Assembly: GCA_003216575.1 (NCBI GenBank) | Contig: QCIR01000014.1 | Location: forward strand, 1-33,961 | DNA: 33,961 nt | Reading direction: 5' to 3' | Origin: Prochlorococcus sp. AG-402-M23 | GTDB taxonomy: Bacteria; Cyanobacteriota; Cyanobacteriia; PCC-6307; Cyanobiaceae | Shown here: piece by piece, positions 1 through 8,269 of the stretch | Position numbering within the stretch: position 1 is the first letter of the stretch | Layout: each line of letters starts with the position of its first letter | Position numbers and translations under genes: made by a program | Notes under the pieces: generated by a model | What the model was told of the DNA's origin: nothing | Seen by the model: only the letters and a program-made list of their open reading frames with translations | The model's database searches: none

Positions 1-16
1 CTTTAATTATCATTTC

Positions 17-268
17 TCATGTGACATCTAAACTCACATTTTCGGGTGGTGGTGTTGGGTCAGGATCAGCAATGAGCATATGTTGCAGAACAATTTCAGG
101 ACGCTCGCTATCCCTCCATCTAATCCGATAAGCAGGCATTTTTGTACCCCTGCTTGTTGTTTGCTCAACAGGTTCCATGACCCAACCGCGTCTTGAACGC
201 CCCTGGGGATTTCGTTTCACAACAGCATCTGCGTGCTTGAAACGAAAACCAACTCTCTCGCCACTCAT
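17..268 (-). CDS. Small conserved hypothetical protein (83 aa)
   Basis: This is an 83-residue, arginine-rich soluble protein with no signal peptide or membrane segment. The first 60 residues are dense in basic and aromatic residues (GRSRRGWVMEP, YRIRWRDSERPEI), which looks like a small beta-rich domain; the tail is proline-rich and acidic (DPDPTPPPENVSLD). I do not recognise a named family and assign no function. It has an ATG start at 266-268 and lies 41 bases downstream of the lysS stop on the same strand, so it may be read through from lysS. Codon use and composition fit a genuine gene: the opposite-strand frame here is a worse protein and would overlap lysS heavily. Confidence 0.7.
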   Translation of the reverse strand: MSGERVGFRFKHADAVVKRNPQGRSRRGWVMEPVEQTTSRGTKMPAYRIRWRDSERPEIVLQHMLIADPDPTPPPENVSLDVT

Positions 269-309
269 CTTAACAAAATCCTTACTCGCCTATTATCCAC
301 TTTGATGGG

Positions 310-1830
310 TCACTTTCCACTTTGTTTTAAATTTGATTCTGGCCGTAAAAGTGGAAAAGCGATGACATCTCTTATAGAAGGACTGTCAGTTAATAGCATT
401 ACAAACCTATCAATTCCTATTCCTAAGCCTCCTGTTGGAGGCATTCCTACTTCAAGAGCATTAATAAAATCTTCATCCAAGCTTTGCGCTTCAAGATCAC
501 CTGCTTCTTTTTTTGCCTGCTGTAAAAGTAAACGTTCTTTTTGATCGATAGGATCAATTAATTCACTAAAAGCATTAGCAGTCTCTCTACCAACAATAAA
601 AAGTTCAAACCTTTCAACCAAACCTTTCTTAGTCCTGTGTTTTCTAGCTAAAGGAGAAATCTCGATTGGATAATCCATAACGAATGTAGGTTGAATCAGC
701 TTAGGCTCTACTACTTGTTCAAAGGCCTCATTAAGCAGTCTTCCAACACTGTCAGCCTTCTCGGGCACTTGAAACCCCTCTCGAAGCATTGCAGCTCTAG
801 CATCATCAAAATTATCTCCAAACGATTCAAAATCAATTCCAGTGAACTCCTGAACTAATTGATGCATCGTGGCCCTTCTCCAAGGAGGTTTCAAATCGAT
901 TTCTTGCTGTTGATAATTAATTTTGGTCGACCCACAAATCTTTTCGCAAACTGAAGAAAGTAATTTTTCTGTCAATTTCATCATGTCGAAATAGTCTGCA
1001 AAAGCCTCATAAATTTCAACAGAAGTAAATTCAGGATTATGCCTAGTGCTAATTCCTTCATTTCTAAAAATTCTTCCAAGTTCATAAACCTTTTGAAATC
1101 CACCCACCACAAGTCTTTTAAGATGTAATTCTGTTGCAATTCGCAAATACAAAGGCAAATCCAGTGTGTTGTGATGAGTTATAAAAGGCCTTGCATCCGC
1201 GCCACCGGCCTCTGATTGCAAAACTGGCGTCTCAATTTCAAGAAAGTTTTTTTCATCTAACCATCGTCGAATTGAACTAACTAGCAAAGCCCTAGTTCTA
1301 AAAGTTTTTTTTGACTGCGGATTAACAATTAAATCTAAATATCTTTGTCTATAGCGCTTTTCTACATCGGCCAGTCCATGCCATTTATCTGGTAAAGGTT
1401 GTAAAGACTTTGAAAGCATTGACCATTCGAAAACCTTGATAGAAAGTTCACCTCTATCAGTTCTCCTTAATATTCCACTGACCCCTATCCAATCACCAGA
1501 GTCAACAAGAGAGGTAAGGTTCTCAAAATTATTCTTTGTATTTTCAGTATTTTCATTCTGATTTAAAGTCGCCTTTTCCAAAAAAAGCTGAACTGTGCCT
1601 GTTTCATCCGCAAGAGTAAAAAAAGCAAGTTTGCCCATCACTCTTCTAGAAGTCACACGCCCTGCGATAGACACTTCGTCTTTGTTTTCTTCGCCATTTG
1701 GCAAGTCTGCATATTTTTCCTGTAAAACCTCGGCAGAGTCAGTAGGTCGAAAATTCAAACCATATGGACCTTTCCCGAGGCTTTTTAGTACTTTTGCCTT
1801 CTCAAGGCGTGTATCTCTTAATTCAGACAA
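310..1830 (-). CDS. lysS: Lysyl-tRNA synthetase, class II
   Basis: This cytoplasmic enzyme charges tRNA(Lys) with lysine using ATP. The 506-residue length is normal for bacterial class II LysRS. An OB-fold anticodon-binding domain covers about residues 50-155 ([20 protein letters not shown], then [14 protein letters not shown]). The catalytic domain follows with motif 1 ([20 protein letters not shown]), motif 2 ([20 protein letters not shown]) and motif 3 near the C-terminus ([13 protein letters not shown]). The start is TTG at 1828-1830: an in-frame stop lies only three codons upstream (1837-1839) with no ATG between, and the N-terminus [12 protein letters not shown] matches the usual cyanobacterial start. 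I see no clear Shine-Dalgarno. It lies 70 bases downstream of the response regulator on the same strand. Confidence 0.97.
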   Translation of the reverse strand: MSELRDTRLEKAKVLKSLGKGPYGLNFRPTDSAEVLQEKYADLPNGEENKDEVSIAGRVTSRRVMGKLAFFTLADETGTVQLFLEKATLNQNENTENTKNNFENLTSLVDSGDWIGVSGILRRTDRGELSIKVFEWSMLSKSLQPLPDKWHGLADVEKRYRQRYLDLIVNPQSKKTFRTRALLVSSIRRWLDEKNFLEIETPVLQSEAGGADARPFITHHNTLDLPLYLRIATELHLKRLVVGGFQKVYELGRIFRNEGISTRHNPEFTSVEIYEAFADYFDMMKLTEKLLSSVCEKICGSTKINYQQQEIDLKPPWRRATMHQLVQEFTGIDFESFGDNFDDARAAMLREGFQVPEKADSVGRLLNEAFEQVVEPKLIQPTFVMDYPIEISPLARKHRTKKGLVERFELFIVGRETANAFSELIDPIDQKERLLLQQAKKEAGDLEAQSLDEDFINALEVGMPPTGGLGIGIDRFVMLLTDSPSIRDVIAFPLLRPESNLKQSGK

Positions 1831-1900
1831 GGCAATTCATACATACGGCAAGGATAAACGAGATCAAATTAAAAACCTATCAATATTGAGCTATGAATCT

Positions 1901-2641
1901 TTAACTGGCAATAGCAGTTGGAAATTCTCCCATTCTTTGAGAAGCGTAGCCAATACCTCTTACAGTTAAAATTAATTCGGGATTCCTCGGGTCTGGTTCA
2001 AGCTTCCCTCTTAAGCGAGCTACATAAACATCCACAACTCTTAAATCCGCTGCTCTTCTAGGAGGATAACCCCAAAGCTGTTCCAAAATTTCCGCACGAG
2101 GAACAACACGACCAGGATCACGAAATAATAATTCCAGCAAGCTAAATTCTGTATATGTAAGGCCTATTCTTTCTCCTCCTCTACTTACTTGTCTTCTATT
2201 AGTATCTACAACAAGATCACCTAGCTTCATTACTCCTTGACCTGAAGGCACCTCCCTGGGCTCATCAACAGTCGGAGCAGGTCCAACTCTTCTCAAAATA
2301 GTCGCAATTCTAGCTTCTAACTCCTTTGGGCTGAATGGCTTAGCCAGGTAATCATCCGCCCCCAAATCTAAACCCGCAACTCTTTCTGAAATGGCTTCAA
2401 GAGCGGTCAAAAATATTATTGGAACACAAGATTCTGCTCTTATTCTTCGGCAAACTGCAAAGCCATCCATCTTAGGAAGCATGACATCCAAGACTACTAA
2501 GTCTGGTGCTTCTTTATGAAAAACATCTAGTGCTTGCTCTCCATCCTGTGCAGATAAAACTTGATAGCCAGCAAGATTCAGCCTTGTGACCAAGACTTTC
2601 AATACTGCTGGTTCATCATCTACAACCAAAATACAGGTCAT
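1901..2641 (-). CDS. OmpR-family two-component response regulator (RpaB-like paralogue)
   Basis: This is a DNA-binding response regulator of 246 residues. The receiver domain (residues 1-120) has the acidic pair DDE at 8-10, the phosphoacceptor Asp52 in VVLDVMLP, Thr79 and Lys101 (KPFSPKELEA). A winged-helix effector of the OmpR/PhoB type covers about 135-235, with the recognition region RRAADLRVVDVYVARLRGKL. It resembles the Ycf27/RpaB group (KPFSPKELEARI, RVVDV, NPELILT.RG.GY) but differs at many positions that I remember as near-invariant in true RpaB, so I read it as a paralogue and give no symbol. No histidine kinase gene is adjacent, so it is an orphan here. A perfect TTGACA occurs about 40 bases upstream on its strand, without a convincing -10 box. 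Confidence 0.9.
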   Translation of the reverse strand: MTCILVVDDEPAVLKVLVTRLNLAGYQVLSAQDGEQALDVFHKEAPDLVVLDVMLPKMDGFAVCRRIRAESCVPIIFLTALEAISERVAGLDLGADDYLAKPFSPKELEARIATILRRVGPAPTVDEPREVPSGQGVMKLGDLVVDTNRRQVSRGGERIGLTYTEFSLLELLFRDPGRVVPRAEILEQLWGYPPRRAADLRVVDVYVARLRGKLEPDPRNPELILTVRGIGYASQRMGEFPTAIAS

Positions 2642-2819
2642 GAGATTAGCTGTTGCCTTCGTGACAGTGCCATCAAAATTTTATGTCAAAAAGGGCATCT
2701 TGTTAAATGAAGATATCATTTCAAGCTGGTAAACCTAAACTTTTAACTACTTTAAAAGAAAGAGTTCCGAATAAAAAATAAGTATTTATCCTAATTTTTA
2801 AGATTTGAATAATTTTTCA

Positions 2820-3320
2820 TTAGTTTTTTTTATAACTAAGAAGAAGCCAAGAAGAGAAAACAGGAGTAACTAAGCCAGTAATTACAACCTCAGACATCAA
2901 TGCATAAATTGACCAGGAATGAAACCAACTATTCCTTAAATCACTATATAAAATAATTTTTTGAACCCAAAAAGAAAATCCAACAAAAAAGGTTCCCAAA
3001 AAAGCCATCAAACCAATATTTAAAAATAATTCGATTTTTTTGTTACGCAATCCGTATTGACTCCAAACCAAAGACAAAATTAACAAAGATGGTATATGAG
3101 AAGCATCACTTATTGTAAAAGAATCGGTAAAGATTCCCAATAGAGTTGCTGCCAAAGCAGCTTTCCAAGGACTATTTTTGAGTGAAAATGGCAGCAACCA
3201 AACGACAGGCCAACATGGTGCGATTCCGTTTATTTTCAGCCAATCTGGAGAAGAAATTATAAGGGCTGGCAAACAAACAAAATTAAAAAAAATTAATAGT
3301 TTTTTCTTATTTATAGTCAT
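2820..3320 (-). CDS. mreD: Rod shape-determining membrane protein MreD
   Basis: This small integral membrane protein of 166 residues has roughly five hydrophobic segments and a short basic N-terminus (MTINKKKLL). MreD is part of the MreBCD elongation complex that guides peptidoglycan synthesis on the cytoplasmic membrane. The sequence itself is weakly conserved, as usual for MreD. The call rests on size, the hydrophobic pattern (PCWPVVWLLPFSLKNSPWKA, then LLGIFTDSF) and position: it is the third gene after mreB and mreC and overlaps the mreC end by 14 bases. A 178-base gap follows before the response regulator gene downstream on the same strand. Confidence 0.85.
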   Translation of the reverse strand: MTINKKKLLIFFNFVCLPALIISSPDWLKINGIAPCWPVVWLLPFSLKNSPWKAALAATLLGIFTDSFTISDASHIPSLLILSLVWSQYGLRNKKIELFLNIGLMAFLGTFFVGFSFWVQKIILYSDLRNSWFHSWSIYALMSEVVITGLVTPVFSSWLLLSYKKN

Positions 3321-4062
3321 TTTTTTTCAAAACTTGAACCCAGTCGATTGCCTCTGGTGAAGCAGTTAATTGAACTATGGCATAAGGTGCAGGTAAAGCT
3401 TTTTTATCAACAAACTGAATAACGCCAATTATTAAATTAGGTGGCAATAAAGTACTTGCTGGAGATGTAGTAACAGTATCTCCGACTTGAGCCAAATTAT
3501 TTTTATTTAAGAAAATTAATTTTGGTCTATTCGTACCCATCCCAATCAAAATTCCATGATGCTTGGATCTATTAATCCAAGCCCCAACTTGATGACCAGG
3601 ATCAGTCAACAATCTAACTCTTGCAGTAAGTGGAGTAGTGCTATCTATGAGGCCAATGAGACCTCCTGGTCCAATCACTGTTTGACCTTTCAAAATTCCA
3701 TCCTTTGAACCCTTATTAATTTCTAGCTGTTGCCACCAACTTCTCGAGGATCGAGAAATAACAGCTGCAGAAATTCTTTGATCATTATTAAATTCCTGCA
3801 AGGCGAGAGCTTTTCTCAGTCGAACATTGTCATCTTCAAGTAATTTCAATCGAATAATTTGTTCCGTATTCTCCCCTTCCTGTATCCATTCTTTTTGAGC
3901 TGTACCAGGAAGTATAGGTTTTAATAAAATTGAATAGAAATCTAAATATCCTGCGCCTTTTGTCCAACGCACCCCCAGTAAAAAAGACCCAAGCAAAAAT
4001 ATAACCCAAAACCGACTTTTAAAAAACAAATGCAAGCCTAATTTCCCTCTGGCTTTGATCAT
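3307..4062 (-). CDS. mreC: Rod shape-determining protein MreC
   Basis: A bitopic membrane protein of 251 residues that links cytoplasmic MreB to the periplasmic wall-synthesis machinery. It has one signal-anchor segment at about residues 14-32 (FWVIFLLGSFLLGV), then a helical stretch (about 60-90) that would form the dimerisation coiled coil, then the beta-rich MreC core with the family pattern AAVISRSSRSWWQQLEINKG, GPGGLIG and LTDPGHQVGAWI. It starts at ATG 4060-4062, 3 bases after the mreB stop, and overlaps mreD at its 3' end, so mreB, mreC and mreD are almost certainly translationally coupled. Confidence 0.95.
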   Translation of the reverse strand: MIKARGKLGLHLFFKSRFWVIFLLGSFLLGVRWTKGAGYLDFYSILLKPILPGTAQKEWIQEGENTEQIIRLKLLEDDNVRLRKALALQEFNNDQRISAAVISRSSRSWWQQLEINKGSKDGILKGQTVIGPGGLIGLIDSTTPLTARVRLLTDPGHQVGAWINRSKHHGILIGMGTNRPKLIFLNKNNLAQVGDTVTTSPASTLLPPNLIIGVIQFVDKKALPAPYAIVQLTASPEAIDWVQVLKKNDYK

Positions 4063-4065
4063 CGT

Positions 4066-5127
4066 TTAATCTCTAATTACATTTCTAGCAAAATCAGGAG
4101 TATCTAAAACTCTTCGCATTGATTTAAAATCATCTAAAACCAAGCCGCATCCATTCACTACACACAACAAAGGATCCTCGGCTACGTGAGTAAAAATTCC
4201 TGTCTCATGACTTAATAGATCACTAATTCCCCTGACTAATGCTCCTCCGCCTGCGAGCATTATTCCCCTATCAACAATATCTGCAGCAAGCTCGGGAGGC
4301 GTTCTCTCTAGAGTTCTTTTAACAGCATCAACAATCTTATTTAAAGGCTCCGACATAGCCTCACGTAAATCACCAGCTTTCAAATTAATTGAACGAGGTA
4401 AACCAGACAATAAATGCAATCCCCTTACATCTATTGATTGCAAATCAAATTCATTAGAAGGGAAAGCTGATCCAATTTTAATTTTTATCTCTTCAGCTGT
4501 TCTTTCGCCAACTACTAAATTATGTATTTTTTTCAGATATGTAGCAATAGAATCATTGATTTCATCACCAGCAACTCTTACGGATTCACTTAAAACTGTT
4601 CCGCCGAGACTAAGCACAGCGACTTCAGTAGTTCCTCCGCCAATATCAACAATCATTGTTCCAATAGGCTCTGTTACGGGCAAAGAAGCTCCTATTGCGG
4701 CTGCCACAGGTTCATCAATTAAATGGACCTCTCTCGCTCCTGAAAGACCAGCCTCACGAACTGCTCGTCTTTCCACACCAGTAACTCCACTTGGAATACC
4801 TACAACTAATCTCGGAGCAATAATTCCACGACCCTCATTACACTTCTGAATAAATGTCTTCAGCATTTGCTCTGCCGCATCAAAATCCGCTATTACGCCA
4901 TCCCTAAGCGGCCTAACAGCGCGGATATTCCCAGGTGTTCGTCCTAACATTAATTTCGCATCATCACCTACAGCCAAAGGGACGCCCTCCTCTAAATCCA
5001 TTGCGACAACAGAAGGTTCTTGCAATACAATGCCCTTTCCAGAAACATAAATCAAGGTATTCGCTGTACCTAAATCGATCCCAATATCACGGGAAAATTT
5101 GAAACGGTTAAAAAACACGGATTTCAA
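4066..5127 (-). CDS. mreB: Actin-like rod shape-determining protein MreB
   Basis: This bacterial actin homologue polymerises beneath the inner membrane and positions wall elongation. The motifs for the nucleotide site are present: phosphate 1 (GIDLGTANTLIYV, about residues 16-28), phosphate 2 (VDIGGGTTEVAVLSLGG) and the adenosine motif (IMLAGGGALVRGISDLL). The length of 353 from the first possible start is slightly long. That start is TTG at 5125-5127; a GTG three codons in (5116-5118) gives MFFNRFKFSRDIG, which fits the family N-terminus better, so the true protein may be 350 residues. It is the first gene of mreBCD and diverges from ssb across a 76-base gap. Confidence 0.97.
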   Translation of the reverse strand: MKSVFFNRFKFSRDIGIDLGTANTLIYVSGKGIVLQEPSVVAMDLEEGVPLAVGDDAKLMLGRTPGNIRAVRPLRDGVIADFDAAEQMLKTFIQKCNEGRGIIAPRLVVGIPSGVTGVERRAVREAGLSGAREVHLIDEPVAAAIGASLPVTEPIGTMIVDIGGGTTEVAVLSLGGTVLSESVRVAGDEINDSIATYLKKIHNLVVGERTAEEIKIKIGSAFPSNEFDLQSIDVRGLHLLSGLPRSINLKAGDLREAMSEPLNKIVDAVKRTLERTPPELAADIVDRGIMLAGGGALVRGISDLLSHETGIFTHVAEDPLLCVVNGCGLVLDDFKSMRRVLDTPDFARNVIRD

Positions 5128-5193
5128 TCATTTGAGCAATCATAAAGAGACTTGAACTAAGATAAATATATTATTTAGCAACCAATAAACATC

Positions 5194-5198
5194 GGAGG
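5194..5198 (+). promoter_or_regulatory. Shine-Dalgarno site of ssb
   Basis: GGAGG lies five bases before the ATG at 5204. It is one of the few clear, well-spaced Shine-Dalgarno sequences in this window, where most genes have none. It fixes the ssb start. Confidence 0.7.
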
Positions 5199-5203
5199 CA
5201 ATA

Positions 5204-5593
5204 ATGGGAATAAATTCAGTCACTCTAGTTGGAAGGGCAGGAAGAGATCCTGAAGTTAGATATTTTGAATCAGGAACGGTAGTTGCAAATCTAACTATGG
5301 CAGTCAACAGAAGAAATCGAGATGATGAACCAGATTGGTTCAATCTAGAAATTTGGGGTAAACAAGCCCAAGTCGCAGCCGATTATGTCAAAAAAGGGTC
5401 TTTAATCGGAATAACTGGTAGCTTCAAATTGGATACTTGGAAGGATCGCAATACAGGGGAGGATCGAAATAAACCAGTTGTTAGAGTTGATCGCTTGGAA
5501 TTATTAGGATCCAAAAGAGATTCTGAAAATAGTAATTTCCAAAGCAATAATTCATTTAATCAGCAACCAAGCAATGACGAAATTCCATTTTAA
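5204..5593 (+). CDS. ssb: Single-stranded DNA-binding protein
   Basis: SSB coats single-stranded DNA during replication, repair and recombination. The 129-residue protein has an OB fold over about residues 1-105 (MGINSVTLVGRAGRDPEVRY at the N-terminus, then WFNLEIWGKQAQVAADYVKK and GSFKLDTWKDRNTGE). A short Asn/Ser/Gln-rich linker (about 106-122) follows. The C-terminal tail is DEIPF, the acidic peptide by which SSB recruits partner enzymes. Start is ATG with a strong GGAGG site. It diverges from mreB and is convergent with dedA 10 bases downstream. Confidence 0.96.
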   Translation: MGINSVTLVGRAGRDPEVRYFESGTVVANLTMAVNRRNRDDEPDWFNLEIWGKQAQVAADYVKKGSLIGITGSFKLDTWKDRNTGEDRNKPVVRVDRLELLGSKRDSENSNFQSNNSFNQQPSNDEIPF

Positions 5594-5603
5594 AAATATC
5601 TTT

Positions 5604-6260
5604 TTATTTGATAATTAATTTACGGAGTGTTTTATAAATCAAATTTATGAAAGCGATAGAAATAATTAGAATTAGAATTGTCTTGAAGATACTTGAAAAA
5701 GGGCTAATCCATTGTTCAATATTTCTATAATTATTTCCCAAGTAAAAACCTGTAATTGTTAAGAACAAAGTCCAAATCAAGCTGCCTCCAGTCGTCCAAA
5801 TAAGAAATGGGGTTATGGGCATTAACTCTACTCCAGCAGGCACTGAAATCAATGTCCTAATACCTGGTACTAATCTTCCCCAGAAAACCAAAGATACTCC
5901 ATACCTGTTGAACCATTTACGACTTCGAGAAAGTTCCTGAGGGTTAATTCCAATCCATCTTCCGTTTTTCTCAAGCCATTGTTCAAGTCGCTCCTCATTA
6001 ACTAATCTTCCAATTCCATACCAAGGCAGAGCACCCATTACTGTTCCTATTAAACCAGCTAAAACAACAGGGAAAAAATCTAATTGACCTTGATACACAT
6101 AAAAACCACCAAGAGGCATTATTAATTCTGAGGGAATTGGTGGAATTAGATTTTCTAAAAACATTGCCAATAAGATTGCACCATATCCAATCCACTGATT
6201 AGTTTCTACTGCCTTACCAATTAATACTGGTAGAGAAGATATAAATTCTGCTAGATCCAT
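5604..6260 (-). CDS. DedA-family inner membrane protein
   Basis: A polytopic membrane protein of 218 residues with the DedA (SNARE-associated / VTT) core. The re-entrant loop signature ENLIPPIPSELIMPLGGFYV is at about residues 35-54 and the second conserved segment FWGRLVPGIRTLISVPAG at about 130-147, including the conserved arginines. DedA proteins are linked to lipid scrambling or recycling of undecaprenyl and other phospholipid carriers and to membrane homeostasis; which substrate applies here cannot be read from sequence. The ATG start is at 6258-6260. It lies 24 bases downstream of ahcY position-wise but is the last gene before convergent ssb, so ahcY and this gene may form one transcript. 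Confidence 0.92.
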   Translation of the reverse strand: MDLAEFISSLPVLIGKAVETNQWIGYGAILLAMFLENLIPPIPSELIMPLGGFYVYQGQLDFFPVVLAGLIGTVMGALPWYGIGRLVNEERLEQWLEKNGRWIGINPQELSRSRKWFNRYGVSLVFWGRLVPGIRTLISVPAGVELMPITPFLIWTTGGSLIWTLFLTITGFYLGNNYRNIEQWISPFSSIFKTILILIISIAFINLIYKTLRKLIIK

Positions 6261-6284
6261 TAAATTTGTATTATTTTTATAAAC

Positions 6285-7718
6285 TTAATAACGATATTGT
6301 TCTGACTTATAGGGACCTTCAATTGGAACATTAATATATTGAGCTTGTTCTTCAGTTAATTTCGTTAATTTTGCTCCTATTTTATCTAAATGAAGAATAG
6401 CCACCATTTCATCCAAATGTTTAGGTAAAACATAAACTTTACTCAAATATTTAACTCCATATTTAAATAATTCAATTTGAGCCAATACTTGATTAGTAAA
6501 AGAATTACTCATAACAAAACTAGGATGGCCAGTAGCGCAACCAAGATTGACTAGCCTGCCTTCAGCTAAAAGAATTATCTTGTTACCACTTGGAAGAGTT
6601 ATATGATCAACTTGAGGTTTAATATTTTCCCATTCATAAGACTTGAGAGAAGAAACTTCTATTTCATTATCAAAATGACCAATATTGCAGACTATCGATT
6701 CATTCTTCATTCTAATCAAATGCTCATGCCGAATAACTTGAAAATTTCCAGTTGCAGTAACAAAAATATCTACATCTTCAACCACTTCATTTAACCTAAC
6801 AACTCTAAAACCCTCCATTGCAGCTTGAAGAGCACATATAGGATCTATCTCCGCAATCATGACAGTCGCACCCAAACCTCTTAGGGACTGAGCAGAACCC
6901 TTGCCAACATCTCCATACCCAATAACAAGAGCGACCTTGCCAGCTACCATTACATCTGTGGCTCTTTTAATACCATCAACCAATGATTCTCGGCAGCCGT
7001 AAAGATTATCAAACTTACTCTTGGTAACAGAATCATTTACATTAATTGCTGGAAAAATAAGTTCTCCACTTTTTTCCATTTGGTAAAGACGAGCTACACC
7101 TGTTGTAGTTTCTTCAGTAACTCCCTTTATGCATGATTTAATTTTTGAATAGAAATGTGGGTCTAGTGAAAGTTTTTTTCTTATAGAGGCAAATAAAGCA
7201 ATTTCCTCTTCATTTGAAGGATCATCAAGGACTGAAATATCTTTCTCCGCTTTGCTCCCCAAAATAATCAAACCAGTAGCATCACCTCCGTCGTCAAGGA
7301 TCATATTTGCAGAGTCACCATCTGGCCATTCAAAAATCTTATGAGTATATTCCCAGTATTCATCTAATGTTTCGCCCTTCTTAGCAAATACTGGGACACC
7401 TGAATTTGCTATTGCTGCCGCTGCATGATCTTGAGTAGAGAAAATATTACAAGAAGCCCATCTAACTTTTGCACCAAGCTCAACAAGAGTCTCAATGAGA
7501 ACTCCAGTCTGAATAGTCATGTGGAGACTGCCAGCAATGCATGCACCTTTTAAAGGTTTTTCAGAATGATATTTTTTTCTCAATGCCATTAGTCCTGGCA
7601 TTTCTGTTTCAGCAATTAAAAGTTCTTTTCGCCCGAATTCCGCTTGGGTTATATCGTTGACTACGTAATCAGTATTTTTCTCAGTACTGTTGAGATTCGA
7701 TGTGGTTGCTGCAAACAT
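6285..7718 (-). CDS. ahcY: S-adenosyl-L-homocysteine hydrolase
   Basis: This cytoplasmic NAD-dependent enzyme converts S-adenosylhomocysteine to adenosine and homocysteine, clearing the product inhibitor of methyltransferases. The 477-residue length includes the roughly 40-residue insertion typical of many bacterial forms ([19 protein letters not shown] region). Visible motifs are the substrate-domain segment [15 protein letters not shown], the NAD-binding loop [18 protein letters not shown] and the family C-terminus ending in SEQYRY. It starts with ATG at 7716-7718, only 26 bases from the divergent tsaE start, so its promoter must overlap tsaE coding sequence. The minus strand reads AGAGAG nine bases before the ATG, a plausible ribosome site. 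Confidence 0.98.
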   Translation of the reverse strand: MFAATTSNLNSTEKNTDYVVNDITQAEFGRKELLIAETEMPGLMALRKKYHSEKPLKGACIAGSLHMTIQTGVLIETLVELGAKVRWASCNIFSTQDHAAAAIANSGVPVFAKKGETLDEYWEYTHKIFEWPDGDSANMILDDGGDATGLIILGSKAEKDISVLDDPSNEEEIALFASIRKKLSLDPHFYSKIKSCIKGVTEETTTGVARLYQMEKSGELIFPAINVNDSVTKSKFDNLYGCRESLVDGIKRATDVMVAGKVALVIGYGDVGKGSAQSLRGLGATVMIAEIDPICALQAAMEGFRVVRLNEVVEDVDIFVTATGNFQVIRHEHLIRMKNESIVCNIGHFDNEIEVSSLKSYEWENIKPQVDHITLPSGNKIILLAEGRLVNLGCATGHPSFVMSNSFTNQVLAQIELFKYGVKYLSKVYVLPKHLDEMVAILHLDKIGAKLTKLTEEQAQYINVPIEGPYKSEQYRY

Positions 7719-7727
7719 AAATTGAAA

Positions 7728-7741
7728 CTCTCTATAGGGAG
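7728..7741. promoter_or_regulatory. Near-palindrome between divergent ahcY and tsaE
   Basis: CTCTCTATAGGGAG is an imperfect inverted repeat centred on CTATAG, with one mismatch pair between its arms. It fills most of the 26-base gap. On the plus strand it gives AGGGAG three bases before the tsaE GTG; on the minus strand it gives AGAGAG nine bases before the ahcY ATG. It could serve as purine-rich ribosome-binding sequence for both genes at once. A role as an operator is possible but unsupported. Confidence 0.45.
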
Positions 7742-7744
7742 ATT

Positions 7745-8269
7745 GTGAAAAAAGATTCTGAAGAACAATTCAAGGTTTTTAATTCATCTGGTCAGCGAAC
7801 TAATAATTTCTGCTGGAAACTAGAAAAACCTGAATCAACAATGTCATTAGGTTCAACATTAACAAAAAAATTTCCAGATCTAAGCATTCTCCTTTTAAAT
7901 GGTCCTCTTGGGGCGGGAAAAACCACATTAGTTAAAGGAATTGCAAAAAGCCTGAGAATTAAAGAACCCATAACTTCGCCCACTTTTCCTTTAGCCCAAC
8001 ATTATCCATCTGGATCACCTCCATTAATACATCTTGACCTTTATCGGATTGAAGAAACAATTTCGGCAAACGAATTTTTCCTACAAGAAGAAGAAGAAGC
8101 TAAAGCCATTGGAGCATTAATGGTAGTTGAATGGCCAGAGAGGTTATCTATTCCAATGCCAGATGCCTGGAGAGGAAAATTAGAATATTCATCTGGAAAT
8201 CAATCACGATTTTTTCAACTAATTCCTCCATTGGATCGAGACAATAAACTTTCAACATCTTCTAGATAA
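7745..8269 (+). CDS. tsaE: tRNA threonylcarbamoyladenosine biosynthesis ATPase TsaE
   Basis: TsaE is the ATPase of the TsaB-TsaD-TsaE complex that makes the t6A37 modification of ANN-decoding tRNAs. The protein has 174 residues. The Walker A motif is [13 protein letters not shown] (about residues 53-65), followed by the conserved [10 protein letters not shown] segment and the Walker B-like [11 protein letters not shown], then VVEWPERL. The start is GTG at 7745; it gives an N-terminal extension of about 20 residues beyond the family core. The first internal ATG (codon 33) would cut into the first strand and helix, so GTG is preferred. The 3' end overlaps the convergent sugar kinase gene by 55 bases. 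Confidence 0.93.
   Translation: MKKDSEEQFKVFNSSGQRTNNFCWKLEKPESTMSLGSTLTKKFPDLSILLLNGPLGAGKTTLVKGIAKSLRIKEPITSPTFPLAQHYPSGSPPLIHLDLYRIEETISANEFFLQEEEEAKAIGALMVVEWPERLSIPMPDAWRGKLEYSSGNQSRFFQLIPPLDRDNKLSTSSR

Noticed and set aside
233-544. Plus-strand reading frame of 103 codons
   Set aside because: It lies antisense to lysS and the small gene upstream, has a biased composition and no family pattern; it is a shadow frame.
1901-2641. Naming the response regulator rpaA or rpaB
   Set aside because: RpaA differs strongly in the receiver and effector; RpaB as I remember it is closer to invariant than this protein. Without a tree no symbol is justified.
2740-2758. Hairpin CTTTTAA-CTACT-TTAAAAG as terminator of mreBCD
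   Set aside because: The stem is almost only A/T and no T-run follows on the minus strand; it is likely chance in AT-rich DNA.
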